Source: Actinomycetes bacterium
GTDB taxonomy: Bacteria > Actinomycetota > Acidimicrobiia > Acidimicrobiales > RAAP-2
Direction: 5' to 3'
Assembly: GCA_021841725.1 (NCBI GenBank)
Contig: JAKCEC010000021.1
Location: 1-13,294 of the forward strand
Length of the DNA stretch: 13,294 nt
This document shows positions 6,778-13,294 of the stretch, in pieces. The notes beneath the pieces are model-generated. The model was not told the origin of the DNA, ran no database searches, and saw nothing but the letters and a program-made list of their open reading frames with translations. A program made the translations under genes and the position numbers. Every line of letters begins with the position of its first letter. Position 1 is the first letter of the stretch.

Positions 6778-7922
6778 TGTCGTCACGTCATTACCCCCGC
6801 GTCGTGATCATCGAAGAGGGCATGCGTGAGGGCATGCAGATCGAGAGCGCCGACATCAGCGTCGACGCCAAGATCGAGCTGCTCAACGCGCTCTCGCGCA
6901 CGGGACTGGGCACGATCGTCGCGTGTTCCTTCGTGAGCCCCCAGTGGACGCCGCAGATGGCCTGCGCCGACGAACTGATGGAGCGCTTTACGCCGGTGCC
7001 GGGCGTGCGCTACACCGCGTTGGCCCTCAACGAAAGGGGCCGCGAACGCGCGGCGCGCTTCTCACCCCCCCTGGTGGAATCGATCGAGTACCCCCGCACG
7101 CTCGTGCACCTGTGCGACGTGTTCGTCCGGCGCAACACCAATCGCTCCCAGCAAGACGAGATCGACCAGTGGCCCCTCACCATTGAACGCGCGCTCGCCG
7201 CCGGCTACACCTCGGCGGGTATCGCCATCAACGCCGCGTGGGGCTCGAACTGGTTAGGCCAATTCGACCAGGCGTACCGCATGGACCTCCTGGCGCGCCA
7301 GCACGCGCTGTGGAGCGCCGCCGGCGTCAGCGTGGACCGCGTCTGGCTGGGCGACCCGATGGCCTGGAACATGCCCGACGTGGTGGGGGAACAATTGCGC
7401 GCCATCAAGGAGCGTTGGCCGGCCATCCGCACCTTTCACCTGCACCTGCACGACGCGCGCGGGACCGCCCTCTTGTCCGCCTACGAGGCGCTGCGCGTGC
7501 TCGACCCCGAGGACACGTTGATCATCGACAGTTCCGTGGGCGGGATGGGGGGCTGTCCCTACGGAGGTCACGGCCGCATGACGCGCATGATCCCGACCGA
7601 AGACTTGGTGAACCTGCTGCACGAACTGGGCATCGACACGGGCGTGGACCTGGCGAAGTTGATCGACGCGGCGCTGCTGGCCGAACAGGTCGTGGGGCAT
7701 TCCCTCTGGGGCCACGTGTCCAAAGCGGGACCGCGTCCGCACCGGGTGGCGGAACTGTTCCCCATGGACCTGCCCTTCATCGAGACCGAGGAGCAAGCCC
7801 AGCACTTTCGTCGCGGTCCCAGTGCGTACGTGGGGGCGCGCTCACCCTGGTCGGCGCCCATCTCCTCACCCGCGCGCGACCGCGTGGAGGCCGAGGACGG
7901 AGATTGGGTCGATGCGCACTAG
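6777..7922 (+). CDS. HMG-CoA-lyase-like DRE-TIM enzyme with an altered metal site
   Basis: The 381-residue product belongs to the HMG-CoA lyase branch of the DRE-TIM metallolyases. These cleave 3-hydroxy-3-methylglutaryl-CoA to acetyl-CoA and acetoacetate, or related acyl-CoAs. Visible features: EEGMREGMQ (13-21) at the site of the usual G-x-R-D-G-L-Q, HLHD with His 223 and His 225 as metal ligands, and the lyase loop SVGGMGGCPYGG with catalytic-type Cys 260, followed by TEDLVNLLHELGIDTGV. Two differences stand out. The metal-binding Asp after the N-terminal Arg is Glu 18, and the ASGN segment that supplies the Asn ligand is replaced by GHGRMTRM (264-271). The C-terminal 60 residues or so are longer and more charged than in short bacterial homologues. 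A different hydroxyacyl-CoA substrate is likely, for example a citramalyl- or methylcitryl-like CoA ester (inference). ATG 6777 overlaps the CoA-transferase stop. Confidence 0.8.
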   Translation: MSSRHYPRVVIIEEGMREGMQIESADISVDAKIELLNALSRTGLGTIVACSFVSPQWTPQMACADELMERFTPVPGVRYTALALNERGRERAARFSPPLVESIEYPRTLVHLCDVFVRRNTNRSQQDEIDQWPLTIERALAAGYTSAGIAINAAWGSNWLGQFDQAYRMDLLARQHALWSAAGVSVDRVWLGDPMAWNMPDVVGEQLRAIKERWPAIRTFHLHLHDARGTALLSAYEALRVLDPEDTLIIDSSVGGMGGCPYGGHGRMTRMIPTEDLVNLLHELGIDTGVDLAKLIDAALLAEQVVGHSLWGHVSKAGPRPHRVAELFPMDLPFIETEEQAQHFRRGPSAYVGARSPWSAPISSPARDRVEAEDGDWVDAH

Positions 7923-7944
7923 GGGATCGCGGTCCGGTGGCGGG

Positions 7945-7968
7945 GCGGCGCGCGTACGCGCGCGCCGC
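7945..7968 (+). terminator. GC-only hairpin between the lyase-like gene and the regulator
   Basis: GCGGCGCGC (7945-7953) and GCGCGCCGC (7960-7968) pair exactly with a 6-nt loop. Flanking GGG/CCC can extend the stem past a one-base bulge. It lies 22 bp after the stop of the lyase-like gene. It may terminate or attenuate transcription before the regulator gene, or it may be an operator. No T tract follows. Confidence 0.4.
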
Positions 7969-7997
7969 GCCCGGGGTCGGCGGTGGGGAGAGCGCGC

Positions 7998-8765
7998 GTG
8001 CCCGCGGTAAGCGATATCGCCAACACCACGTCGATGCGCTCGCTCGAGCGTTCCTTCGAGATCCTGGACATCCTGCGGCGCAGCCGGGTGCCCATGCGCC
8101 TGACCGACATCGCGTTGGAATCGGGAATCCACTTGGCGACGACCCAGCGCATCTTGAGCGTGATGCTGCACTACGGCTACGTCTCGCAGGAGCGCTACGG
8201 CTACACCGTGGGCGTCACCTCCATGATCAACGCCTTCGCGTTTCACATGACCAACTCCCTCTCACAGATCTCGCTACCGGTGGTGCAGGAACTCGCGGGC
8301 GCCAGCGGATTCATGTCGGCGCTCTCGGTGCGCGTGGACATGGCCCAGGTGACCATCTTGCGCATCGAGGGCAACGAACCCGCGCGGTACCTGTTGCCGC
8401 TGGGCGAACTCACGCCGCTGCACCTGGGCGGGGCCCGGGTGCTGGCGGCCGCGCTATCGCCCGAGGACGTCCAGGAACTCATGAAGGACATCCCCGAGTT
8501 CCGTCTGGCCAATGGTCAGACCGTGACGCGCAAGGAGTTCATCAAGAGCCTCGACGTCGTGCGCGAGCAAGGTTTCGTGTACAGCGTGTCCGAGCGAGAA
8601 CTCGGCGCCGCGTCGGTGTCGGTGCCGGTCCTGAGCCAAGAGGGTAACGTCGTGGCGTCCCTGCAAGTCTACGGAGGGTCGTCCGACCTCGACGAGAGCA
8701 AGGCCGAGTGGTGCGTGGTGGAGCTCAAGCGAGCGAGTACCGCCATCACGAAGCGACTGCCGTGA
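7998..8765 (+). CDS. IclR-family transcriptional regulator
   Basis: The product is a one-component DNA-binding regulator of about 255 residues. The N-terminal winged helix-turn-helix starts [17 protein letters not shown], with the recognition region [30 protein letters not shown] at roughly 33-62. The rest is the IclR ligand-binding domain (for example [19 protein letters not shown]). I prefer GTG 7998 to the in-frame GTG at 7983, because GGGGAG (7985-7990) sits at the right distance from 7998 only. IclR proteins commonly control nearby catabolic genes and sense a pathway acid. This one lies between the CoA-transferase/lyase pair and prpDB on the same strand, so local control is likely. Candidate sites are the palindromes at 5480-5500, 5542-5560 and 8777-8794. 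A role at O1/O2 of the liv operon is possible but unsupported. Confidence 0.9.
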   Translation: MPAVSDIANTTSMRSLERSFEILDILRRSRVPMRLTDIALESGIHLATTQRILSVMLHYGYVSQERYGYTVGVTSMINAFAFHMTNSLSQISLPVVQELAGASGFMSALSVRVDMAQVTILRIEGNEPARYLLPLGELTPLHLGGARVLAAALSPEDVQELMKDIPEFRLANGQTVTRKEFIKSLDVVREQGFVYSVSERELGAASVSVPVLSQEGNVVASLQVYGGSSDLDESKAEWCVVELKRASTAITKRLP

Positions 8766-8776
8766 CGGGGTGCCGA

Positions 8777-8794
8777 CGCGGTGCGCGCACCGCG
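8777..8794. promoter_or_regulatory. Perfect 18-bp palindrome upstream of prpD
   Basis: CGCGGTGCG followed directly by CGCACCGCG makes an exact 18-bp palindrome in the 43-bp gap between the regulator gene and prpD, just before the AAAGGTG ribosome site (8798-8804). It may be an operator for the IclR regulator or an RNA hairpin that tunes prpD translation. In GC-rich DNA an 18-bp exact palindrome is less surprising than elsewhere, so confidence is moderate. Confidence 0.45.
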
Positions 8795-8808
8795 ATGAAA
8801 GGTGTCTC

Positions 8809-10335
8809 ATGATCAACCACGACGTGCGCGTGCACCGCAGTGACGAATTCCTGGCGCGCGAGGACCAGTTGGCCTGGCGTCTCGCCGAAGTGGCGGCCGA
8901 CCCGGTGGACGTGGAGAACGACGTCATCGACATGATTATCAACCGCATGATCGACAACGCCGCCGTGGCGGCGGCCTCGCTCCTTCGCGCCCCGGTCGTG
9001 GCGGCGCGCGCACAGGCGCGACGTCACCCGATGGCGCCGGGTTCCACGGTGTTCGGACTCTCGATGGGCCAACGGGTGTCGCCGGAGTGGGCCGCGTGGG
9101 CCAACGCAGTCGCGGTGCGCGAACTCGACTACCACGACACGTTCCTCGCAGCGGAGTATTCGCACCCGGGTGACAACATCGCGCCCTTGCTGGCCGTGGC
9201 CCAGCACGTGGGCGAATCGCGTGGCCTGAACGGTCGCGACCTGATCCGAGGAATCGCCACGGGGTACGAGATTCAGATCGACCTGGCGCGCGCTATCTCG
9301 CTGCACGAGCACAAGATCGATCACGTGGCCCACCTCGGGCCGAGCGTGGCGGCGGGGTTGGGGACGTTGCTCGGACTCGACGTCGAGACGATCTTCCAGG
9401 CGATCGGCCAGGCGCTGCACACCACCACCGCGACGCGCCAATCGCGCAAGGGTGAGATCTCGACGTGGAAGGCCTACGCCCCGGCCTTCGCGGGGAAGGT
9501 GGCCATCGAGGCGGTCGACCGGGCGATGCGCGCACAAACGTCACCGACGCCCATCTACGAAGGTGAGGACGGGGTGATCGCCTGGATGCTGGGCGGCCCC
9601 GACGTGACCTATCAGGTGCCGCTGCCGGCGCCGGGTGAGGCCAAGCGCGCCATCCTCGACAGTTTCACCAAGGAGCACTCGGCGGAGTATCAGGCGCAGG
9701 CCTGGATCGACCTGGCGCGACGCCTGCACGCGAAGTTCCCCGAACTCCTCGATGGCTCGCGGGTCCGCTCCGTGGTCATTCACTCCTCGTATCACACGCA
9801 CTACGTCATTGGGTCGGGGGCGAACGATCCCCAGAAGTACGACCCGTCGGCGTCGCGCGAGACCCTCGACCATTCGCTGCCCTACATCTTCACGGTCGCG
9901 TTCCAGGACGGTCGCTGGGACCACGCGGCGTCCTATGCACCGGAGCGCGCTCACCGCGCCGACACGGTCGCCCTGTGGCGCAAGGTGTCCACGGTCGAGG
10001 ATCCCGAGTGGAGCCGCCGGTACCTCGCGAGTGATCCGCGCGAGAAGGCCTTCGGGGGTTGGGTGGAGTTGTTCCTCGACGACGACACCACCGTGGTGGA
10101 GGAGATCGCCGTCCCCGACGCCCACCCGATGGGGGCGCGGCCCTTCGCGCGGCGCGACTACGTCGCGAAGTTCCAGCGGCTGGCGGCGGAGGTGGTGAAG
10201 GAGGACGAGATCGATCGCTTCTTGGACGCCGTGCAAAACTTGAGGACGCTCACGGCGACCGAGCTCTCGCACCTCACCTTTCGCGCTCGGCGACGCGCCC
10301 TCGAGTCCGTCGTCGAACCCGCCGGGTTGATCTGA
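8809..10335 (+). CDS. prpD: 2-methylcitrate dehydratase (MmgE/PrpD family)
   Basis: The expected role is dehydration of 2-methylcitrate to 2-methyl-cis-aconitate in the cytoplasmic methylcitrate cycle for propionate use. The 508-residue product has the PrpD core: [16 protein letters not shown] (45-60), [20 protein letters not shown] (104-123) with the conserved Asp/Thr/His cluster, [13 protein letters not shown] (167-179), and [22 protein letters not shown] (209-230), followed by [12 protein letters not shown]. From memory it is very like the mycobacterial PrpD type, including long shared stretches such as HSLPYIF and SYAPERA; an alignment was not run. ATG 8809 is chosen over GTG 8770, because it has the AAAGGTG site and gives an N terminus like the mycobacterial protein. 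Other MmgE/PrpD members decarboxylate cis-aconitate or act on other acids, so the exact substrate is not proven. It overlaps prpB by one base. Confidence 0.88.
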   Translation: MINHDVRVHRSDEFLAREDQLAWRLAEVAADPVDVENDVIDMIINRMIDNAAVAAASLLRAPVVAARAQARRHPMAPGSTVFGLSMGQRVSPEWAAWANAVAVRELDYHDTFLAAEYSHPGDNIAPLLAVAQHVGESRGLNGRDLIRGIATGYEIQIDLARAISLHEHKIDHVAHLGPSVAAGLGTLLGLDVETIFQAIGQALHTTTATRQSRKGEISTWKAYAPAFAGKVAIEAVDRAMRAQTSPTPIYEGEDGVIAWMLGGPDVTYQVPLPAPGEAKRAILDSFTKEHSAEYQAQAWIDLARRLHAKFPELLDGSRVRSVVIHSSYHTHYVIGSGANDPQKYDPSASRETLDHSLPYIFTVAFQDGRWDHAASYAPERAHRADTVALWRKVSTVEDPEWSRRYLASDPREKAFGGWVELFLDDDTTVVEEIAVPDAHPMGARPFARRDYVAKFQRLAAEVVKEDEIDRFLDAVQNLRTLTATELSHLTFRARRRALESVVEPAGLI

Positions 10336-11234
10336 TGCTCAACTCTGAGATCGGCGCGACCACTAAGCGCGAGAGGTTCCGCGCCCGTCTGGCCGGCGCG
10401 GAGACGCTCCTGCTCCCCGGCGCCTTCAATCCGCTCTCCGCCCGGCTCATCGAATCCAAGGGTTTCGACGGGGTCTACATCTCGGGGGCCGTCATCTCGG
10501 CGGACCTCGGTCTACCCGACATCGGCCTCACGACCCTCAGCGAGGTCGCCCAGCGCGCCCAGCAGATCTCGCGGGTCACCGATCTACCCACCCTGGTCGA
10601 CGCCGACACCGGCTTCGGTGAACCCATGAACATCGCGCGCACCATCCAGACACTCGAGGACGCGGGCGTGGCCGCCGTGCACATCGAGGACCAGGTGAAC
10701 CCCAAGCGCTGCGGTCACCTCGACGGCAAGCAGGTCGTCGACACGCCCGACGCCCTGCGCCGGATCCGCGCCGCCGTGCACGCGCGCCGGGACCCGAACC
10801 TGTTGATTATGGCGCGCACCGACGTGCGCGCCCTCGAGGGACTCGACGCCACCATCGCGCGCGCCCACGCGCTCGTCGCGGCCGGCGCGGACGCCATCTT
10901 CCCCGAGGCGCTGGTGGACCTCGGGGAATTCGCCGCCCTGCGGGCGGCGATCGACGTGCCGATCCTGGCCAACATGACCGAGTTCGGCAAGAGTGAGCTC
11001 TTCACGGCCCGACAACTCGCGGACGTCGGCGTCAATATCGTGATCTTCCCGGTCTCGCTGTTGCGCGTCGCCATGGGAGCGGCCAGCCGTGCGCTCGACG
11101 TCTTGCGCGAGGAGGGCCACCTGACGTCACTGTTGCCGGAGATGCAGCACCGCGCCGACCTCTACGAGTTGCTCGATTACGCGGCGTACCAGGCGTACGA
11201 CGCGGACGTCTTCAATTTTCACCTCCCTCGCTGA
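10335..11234 (+). CDS. prpB: 2-methylisocitrate lyase
   Basis: The expected reaction is cleavage of 2-methylisocitrate to succinate and pyruvate, the last step of the methylcitrate cycle. The 299-residue product has the normal PrpB length and the isocitrate lyase/PEP mutase TIM-barrel motifs: GAFNPLSARLIE (29-40), YISGAV (48-53), LGLPD (58-62), VDADTGFGE (88-96) with the Mg-binding Asp pair, and HIEDQVNPKRCGHLDGK (116-132). KRCGH contains the catalytic Cys 126 and is the PrpB form; isocitrate lyases have KKCGH. Further motifs are MARTD (159-163), FPEAL (189-193), ANMTEFGKS (212-220) and FPVSLLRVAMGA (238-249). ATG 10335 overlaps the prpD stop. Other family members cleave dimethylmalate or oxaloacetate, but KRCGH together with prpD next door favours PrpB. 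It is the last gene of the central module. Confidence 0.92.
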   Translation: MLNSEIGATTKRERFRARLAGAETLLLPGAFNPLSARLIESKGFDGVYISGAVISADLGLPDIGLTTLSEVAQRAQQISRVTDLPTLVDADTGFGEPMNIARTIQTLEDAGVAAVHIEDQVNPKRCGHLDGKQVVDTPDALRRIRAAVHARRDPNLLIMARTDVRALEGLDATIARAHALVAAGADAIFPEALVDLGEFAALRAAIDVPILANMTEFGKSELFTARQLADVGVNIVIFPVSLLRVAMGAASRALDVLREEGHLTSLLPEMQHRADLYELLDYAAYQAYDADVFNFHLPR

Positions 11235-11271
11235 ACACGGTGCGCTCGGCGACCCCCGTGTCCCGCGCGGG
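11235..11271. terminator. Possible bidirectional terminator between convergent genes
   Basis: The 40-bp gap between the prpB stop and the TRIC-family stop holds two overlapping-scale structures. ACACGG (11235-11240) pairs with CCGTGT (11256-11261), and CCCGCGCGGG (11262-11271) is an exact palindrome. Neither has a T tract. The position between convergent genes is the main support. Confidence 0.4.
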
Positions 11272-11274
11272 GCG

Positions 11275-11931
11275 CTACTTCGCCTGGGGCAGGTTGATAT
11301 CGAAGAAGATGCCCGCCAGACGAACGATCAGACAGACGAGGGCGGCCATGGCGTACCAGGCCAGTGACAGCGCTTTGATCTCGTAGCCCCAGACCACCAG
11401 TCCCGAGGCCATCAGGGAGGGAACGGCGTAGAGTCCGGCGCGCAGGACCTGGGGGACCTCATTGAGGACGACGTCGCGAATGACGCCGCCGCTCACCCCG
11501 GTCGCCACCCCCATGAGCGCGGCGGCGAGCAATCCCGCGTGGTGGATCAGGGCGACGTCGGTGCCGATCACGCTGAAGAGCGCGAGGCCGATGGCGTCGA
11601 GGATCTGGATCGGGTAGTGCAGACTCAACAAGGGACGGTGGGCGAAGAACGCGATGACGCCCGCGAACAAAACGGCGGTGACGACCCGCCAATCGAAGAT
11701 CGCTACCGCCGGTAATCCGAGGAAGATGTCGCGGACCGCTCCGCCGGCCATGCCGACGACCCCGGCGAGCACAATGACGCCGAAGAGGTCCAGTTTCTTG
11801 AGGGCCCCCGCGAGCCCGCCGCTCAGTCCGAAGACGAAGGCGCCGCTAGAGAAGATGGCCACCATCGACCGCGCGCCGATGATGGCGTCGATGTGGTAGG
11901 GACTGACGCCGCTCAGCAGCAGGTTGTTCAT
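11275..11931 (-). CDS. TRIC-family (UPF0126) membrane channel protein
   Basis: The 218-residue, almost wholly hydrophobic protein has the two-repeat plan of prokaryotic TRIC channels. Repeat one carries KLDLFGVIVLAGVVGMAGGAVRD (46-68) and repeat two ILDAIGLALFSVIGTDVA (110-127) with GVSGGVIRD (145-153). The paired GG-x-x-RD motifs and about seven membrane segments are diagnostic. Known members conduct monovalent cations such as K+ as trimers in the cytoplasmic membrane; the physiological role in bacteria is poorly defined. The start at 11931 has GGAG about 8 nt upstream on the minus strand. It is convergent with prpB and divergent from the DUF2157-like gene, so it is probably unrelated to the catabolic operon. 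Confidence 0.9.
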   Translation of the reverse strand: MNNLLLSGVSPYHIDAIIGARSMVAIFSSGAFVFGLSGGLAGALKKLDLFGVIVLAGVVGMAGGAVRDIFLGLPAVAIFDWRVVTAVLFAGVIAFFAHRPLLSLHYPIQILDAIGLALFSVIGTDVALIHHAGLLAAALMGVATGVSGGVIRDVVLNEVPQVLRAGLYAVPSLMASGLVVWGYEIKALSLAWYAMAALVCLIVRLAGIFFDINLPQAK

Positions 11932-11963
11932 GGGTGACTCCGGGGTGAGGGTCTCACCGGGAG

Positions 11964-11993
11964 AGTGTATTCACTTATCGAGGGGAGTGTCGG
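11964..11993 (-). promoter_or_regulatory. Weak candidate promoter for the TRIC-family gene
   Basis: On the minus strand TACACT (complement of 11964-11969) could be a -10 box. CCGACA (complement of 11988-11993), 18 bp upstream, is a 4/6 match to the -35 consensus. A 6-bp hairpin (11944-11958, arms GGTGAG/CTCACC) lies in the resulting leader. The match is weak. Confidence 0.25.
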
Positions 11994-12093
11994 TGCTGTC
12001 GGCGCCCCGGGCGTGGACCCCGGTGATCACGCGAGGGGTCACGCACGAAGGGCCTTTGGGCCCCGTACGAGTGGACCCGAGATGCGTATGCTC

Positions 12094-12130
12094 GGCCCCG
12101 GCGGGGAGTTCTCGAGGGAGGGCCGGGGCC
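12094..12130 (+). promoter_or_regulatory. Leader hairpin enclosing the ribosome site of the DUF2157-like gene
   Basis: GGCCCCGGC (12094-12102) and GCCGGGGCC (12122-12130) are exact reverse complements. The right arm ends directly at the ATG at 12131. The 19-nt loop carries the purine-rich GAGGGAGG ribosome site. If the stem forms in the mRNA, it would hold the Shine-Dalgarno in a loop and crowd the start codon, which could limit translation. Confidence 0.45.
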
Positions 12131-13294
12131 ATGATTGCACTGGTGGTGTTCATCGGGGTGGCGCTGACACTCGTGCTGGGCGTGCGGTACTGGCTCGGCC
12201 CGCGGGCCCCCGCGGGTGACCACGACCTCGCCTCACGGTGGTCGACCTCCGCGGCGGCGCGCTCCGTCGCCCCGCCACACCCACGGGTCACTCAGGGGAC
12301 CGCGTCGTGGGAAACGGCACTCGATCGGTGGGTGGGCGCGGCACTGCTGCGACCAGAAGAAGCCGCCGCCATTCGCCGCTTCGAGTGGGACCAGGGGCGC
12401 GCAGGGGCGGTACCCGAGACGGGCGCGGACGTCACTCGTCGCCTGCCCGCGCTCGCCGAGGCCCTGGGCTACTTGGGCGGCGTCCTCGCCGTCGTGGGGT
12501 TGGTGCTATTGGTCGCCCACTATTGGCCGTCCCTGGCAATCCAGTGGAGGCTCGTGATGAGCGCCGGTGTCGCGGCGACGTTGGCCGGCGTCGGCGCGGC
12601 GGTGCCCGAGACGCGGCACCCGGCGCTGGCCCGACTGCGGGGTTTCGTCTGGCTAGCCGCCATGGCCGCGAGTGGCTTGTTCGGAGGGGTCGTCGCCCAC
12701 GACGCGTGGGGCCTCACGCGACCCTCTTCACTCATTTTGTGGACGGCGGTGTCGGTGGGCGCGGTCGGTCTGGCCATGTGGCGACTGCGCCCTCGACCAC
12801 TGCAACAACTCGTCACCCTCGCCGCGCTCGTGGCGGCGCTGGGCGCGGCGACGGCTCAGTTCGCTTCGCCGGGGGTGGTTGGTCTGGTGATCGCGGCGGT
12901 GGGTACCGGGGTGGTCGCGTCGTCGCGGTGGCGGCGCATGCCCTCGCCGTGGCTCAACCTGGGCGTGGGGAGCCTCGCGCTGTTCGTGGCGGGCCTCGTC
13001 ATCCGTGCCGAGTGGACGGCGCCCGGACTGATCTTCTCGGTCGTCACGGCGGTGGTCATGTTAGGCGTCGTAGAGGGTACGCGCTTCCACCTCGATCGGG
13101 CTCCGCGACTGATCGTGGCTGCGGTGGGACTCGTCACGTTGGCGACGGGGGTACCGCCTGCTATCGGCTTCTTCGCCCCCCACGCCGGTCTGGTGACCGG
13201 ATGGGTGATGTGGCTCGCCGGGGCCGTCGTCGGGATTCTCGCCAGCCGTCACGGGGTCCGCGACGTGGGTCTCATCGAAGTGGCGAGTGGCGCG
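12131..13294 (+). CDS. DUF2157-like multi-pass membrane protein (partial, runs off the end)
   Basis: An open frame of 388 codons starts at ATG 12131 with GAGGGAGG upstream and continues with no stop to the last base of the window. The product has one N-terminal hydrophobic segment (about 2-19), then a polar linker. Next is a helix with the DUF2157-type pattern DRWVGAALLRPEEAAAIRRFE (65-85), then ALAEALGYLGGVLAVVGLVLLVAHYWPSL (107-135) and many further membrane segments. This resembles predicted membrane proteins with the DUF2157 domain, whose function is unknown. The assignment rests on pattern memory, so it is moderate. Third positions are strongly G/C, which supports real coding. It is divergent from the TRIC-family gene and shares the 200-bp intergenic region with it. 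The C terminus is missing. Confidence 0.75.
   Translation, partial: MIALVVFIGVALTLVLGVRYWLGPRAPAGDHDLASRWSTSAAARSVAPPHPRVTQGTASWETALDRWVGAALLRPEEAAAIRRFEWDQGRAGAVPETGADVTRRLPALAEALGYLGGVLAVVGLVLLVAHYWPSLAIQWRLVMSAGVAATLAGVGAAVPETRHPALARLRGFVWLAAMAASGLFGGVVAHDAWGLTRPSSLILWTAVSVGAVGLAMWRLRPRPLQQLVTLAALVAALGAATAQFASPGVVGLVIAAVGTGVVASSRWRRMPSPWLNLGVGSLALFVAGLVIRAEWTAPGLIFSVVTAVVMLGVVEGTRFHLDRAPRLIVAAVGLVTLATGVPPAIGFFAPHAGLVTGWVMWLAGAVVGILASRHGVRDVGLIEVASGA

Noticed and set aside
6777..7922. The lyase-like gene as a replacement methylcitrate synthase (Re-citrate synthase type)
   Set aside because: Re-citrate synthase is in the same superfamily, but this protein carries the lyase-branch Cys loop GGCPYG and the TEDLV segment, so a cleavage role is more likely.
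7238..8647. 469-codon plus-strand ORF across the lyase-like and regulator genes
   Set aside because: Alternate frame of two genes with clear family motifs; its own translation is low-complexity Arg/Gly/Ala/Pro.

Overview
The window is GC-rich bacterial DNA with tightly packed genes, ATGA-type stop/start overlaps, some GTG starts and strong G/C at third codon positions. Gene content and the form of PrpD suggest an actinobacterium, possibly an acidimicrobial lineage. That placement is an inference, because no marker gene is present. No tRNA, rRNA, CRISPR array, transposase or phage gene was seen.

Left edge (1-595): the last 13 codons of an upstream gene, then about 450 bp of non-coding DNA, then a short AT-rich island. 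The island holds a near-consensus promoter flanked by two related operator-like elements. Left module (596-5466): a five-gene branched-chain amino acid (HAAT) type ABC importer in the order livH-livM-livG-livF-livK. The first four genes touch or overlap. livK, the binding protein, is split by one extra G in a G5 run near 4291-4295. The module ends in a perfect 18-bp-stem hairpin at 5427-5466.

Central module (5581-11234, same strand): a class III (CaiB/BaiF) CoA-transferase, an HMG-CoA-lyase-like DRE-TIM enzyme, an IclR-family regulator, PrpD (2-methylcitrate dehydratase family) and PrpB (2-methylisocitrate lyase). The CoA-transferase/lyase pair and the prpD/prpB pair each overlap by one base, and the regulator lies between them. 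PrpC (methylcitrate synthase) is absent from the window. The lyase-like protein has a changed metal-site motif. Together they look like a catabolic unit for a branched di- or tricarboxylic acid, possibly fed by the importer upstream. The substrate cannot be named from sequence.

Right edge (11275-13294): a convergent TRIC-family (UPF0126) membrane protein on the minus strand. A divergent, incomplete DUF2157-like multi-pass membrane protein then runs off the end of the window.

Most interesting points: the two-operator promoter of the liv operon, the CoA-transferase/atypical lyase/prpDB combination without prpC, the livK frameshift, and several exact palindromes in the short gaps of the central module.
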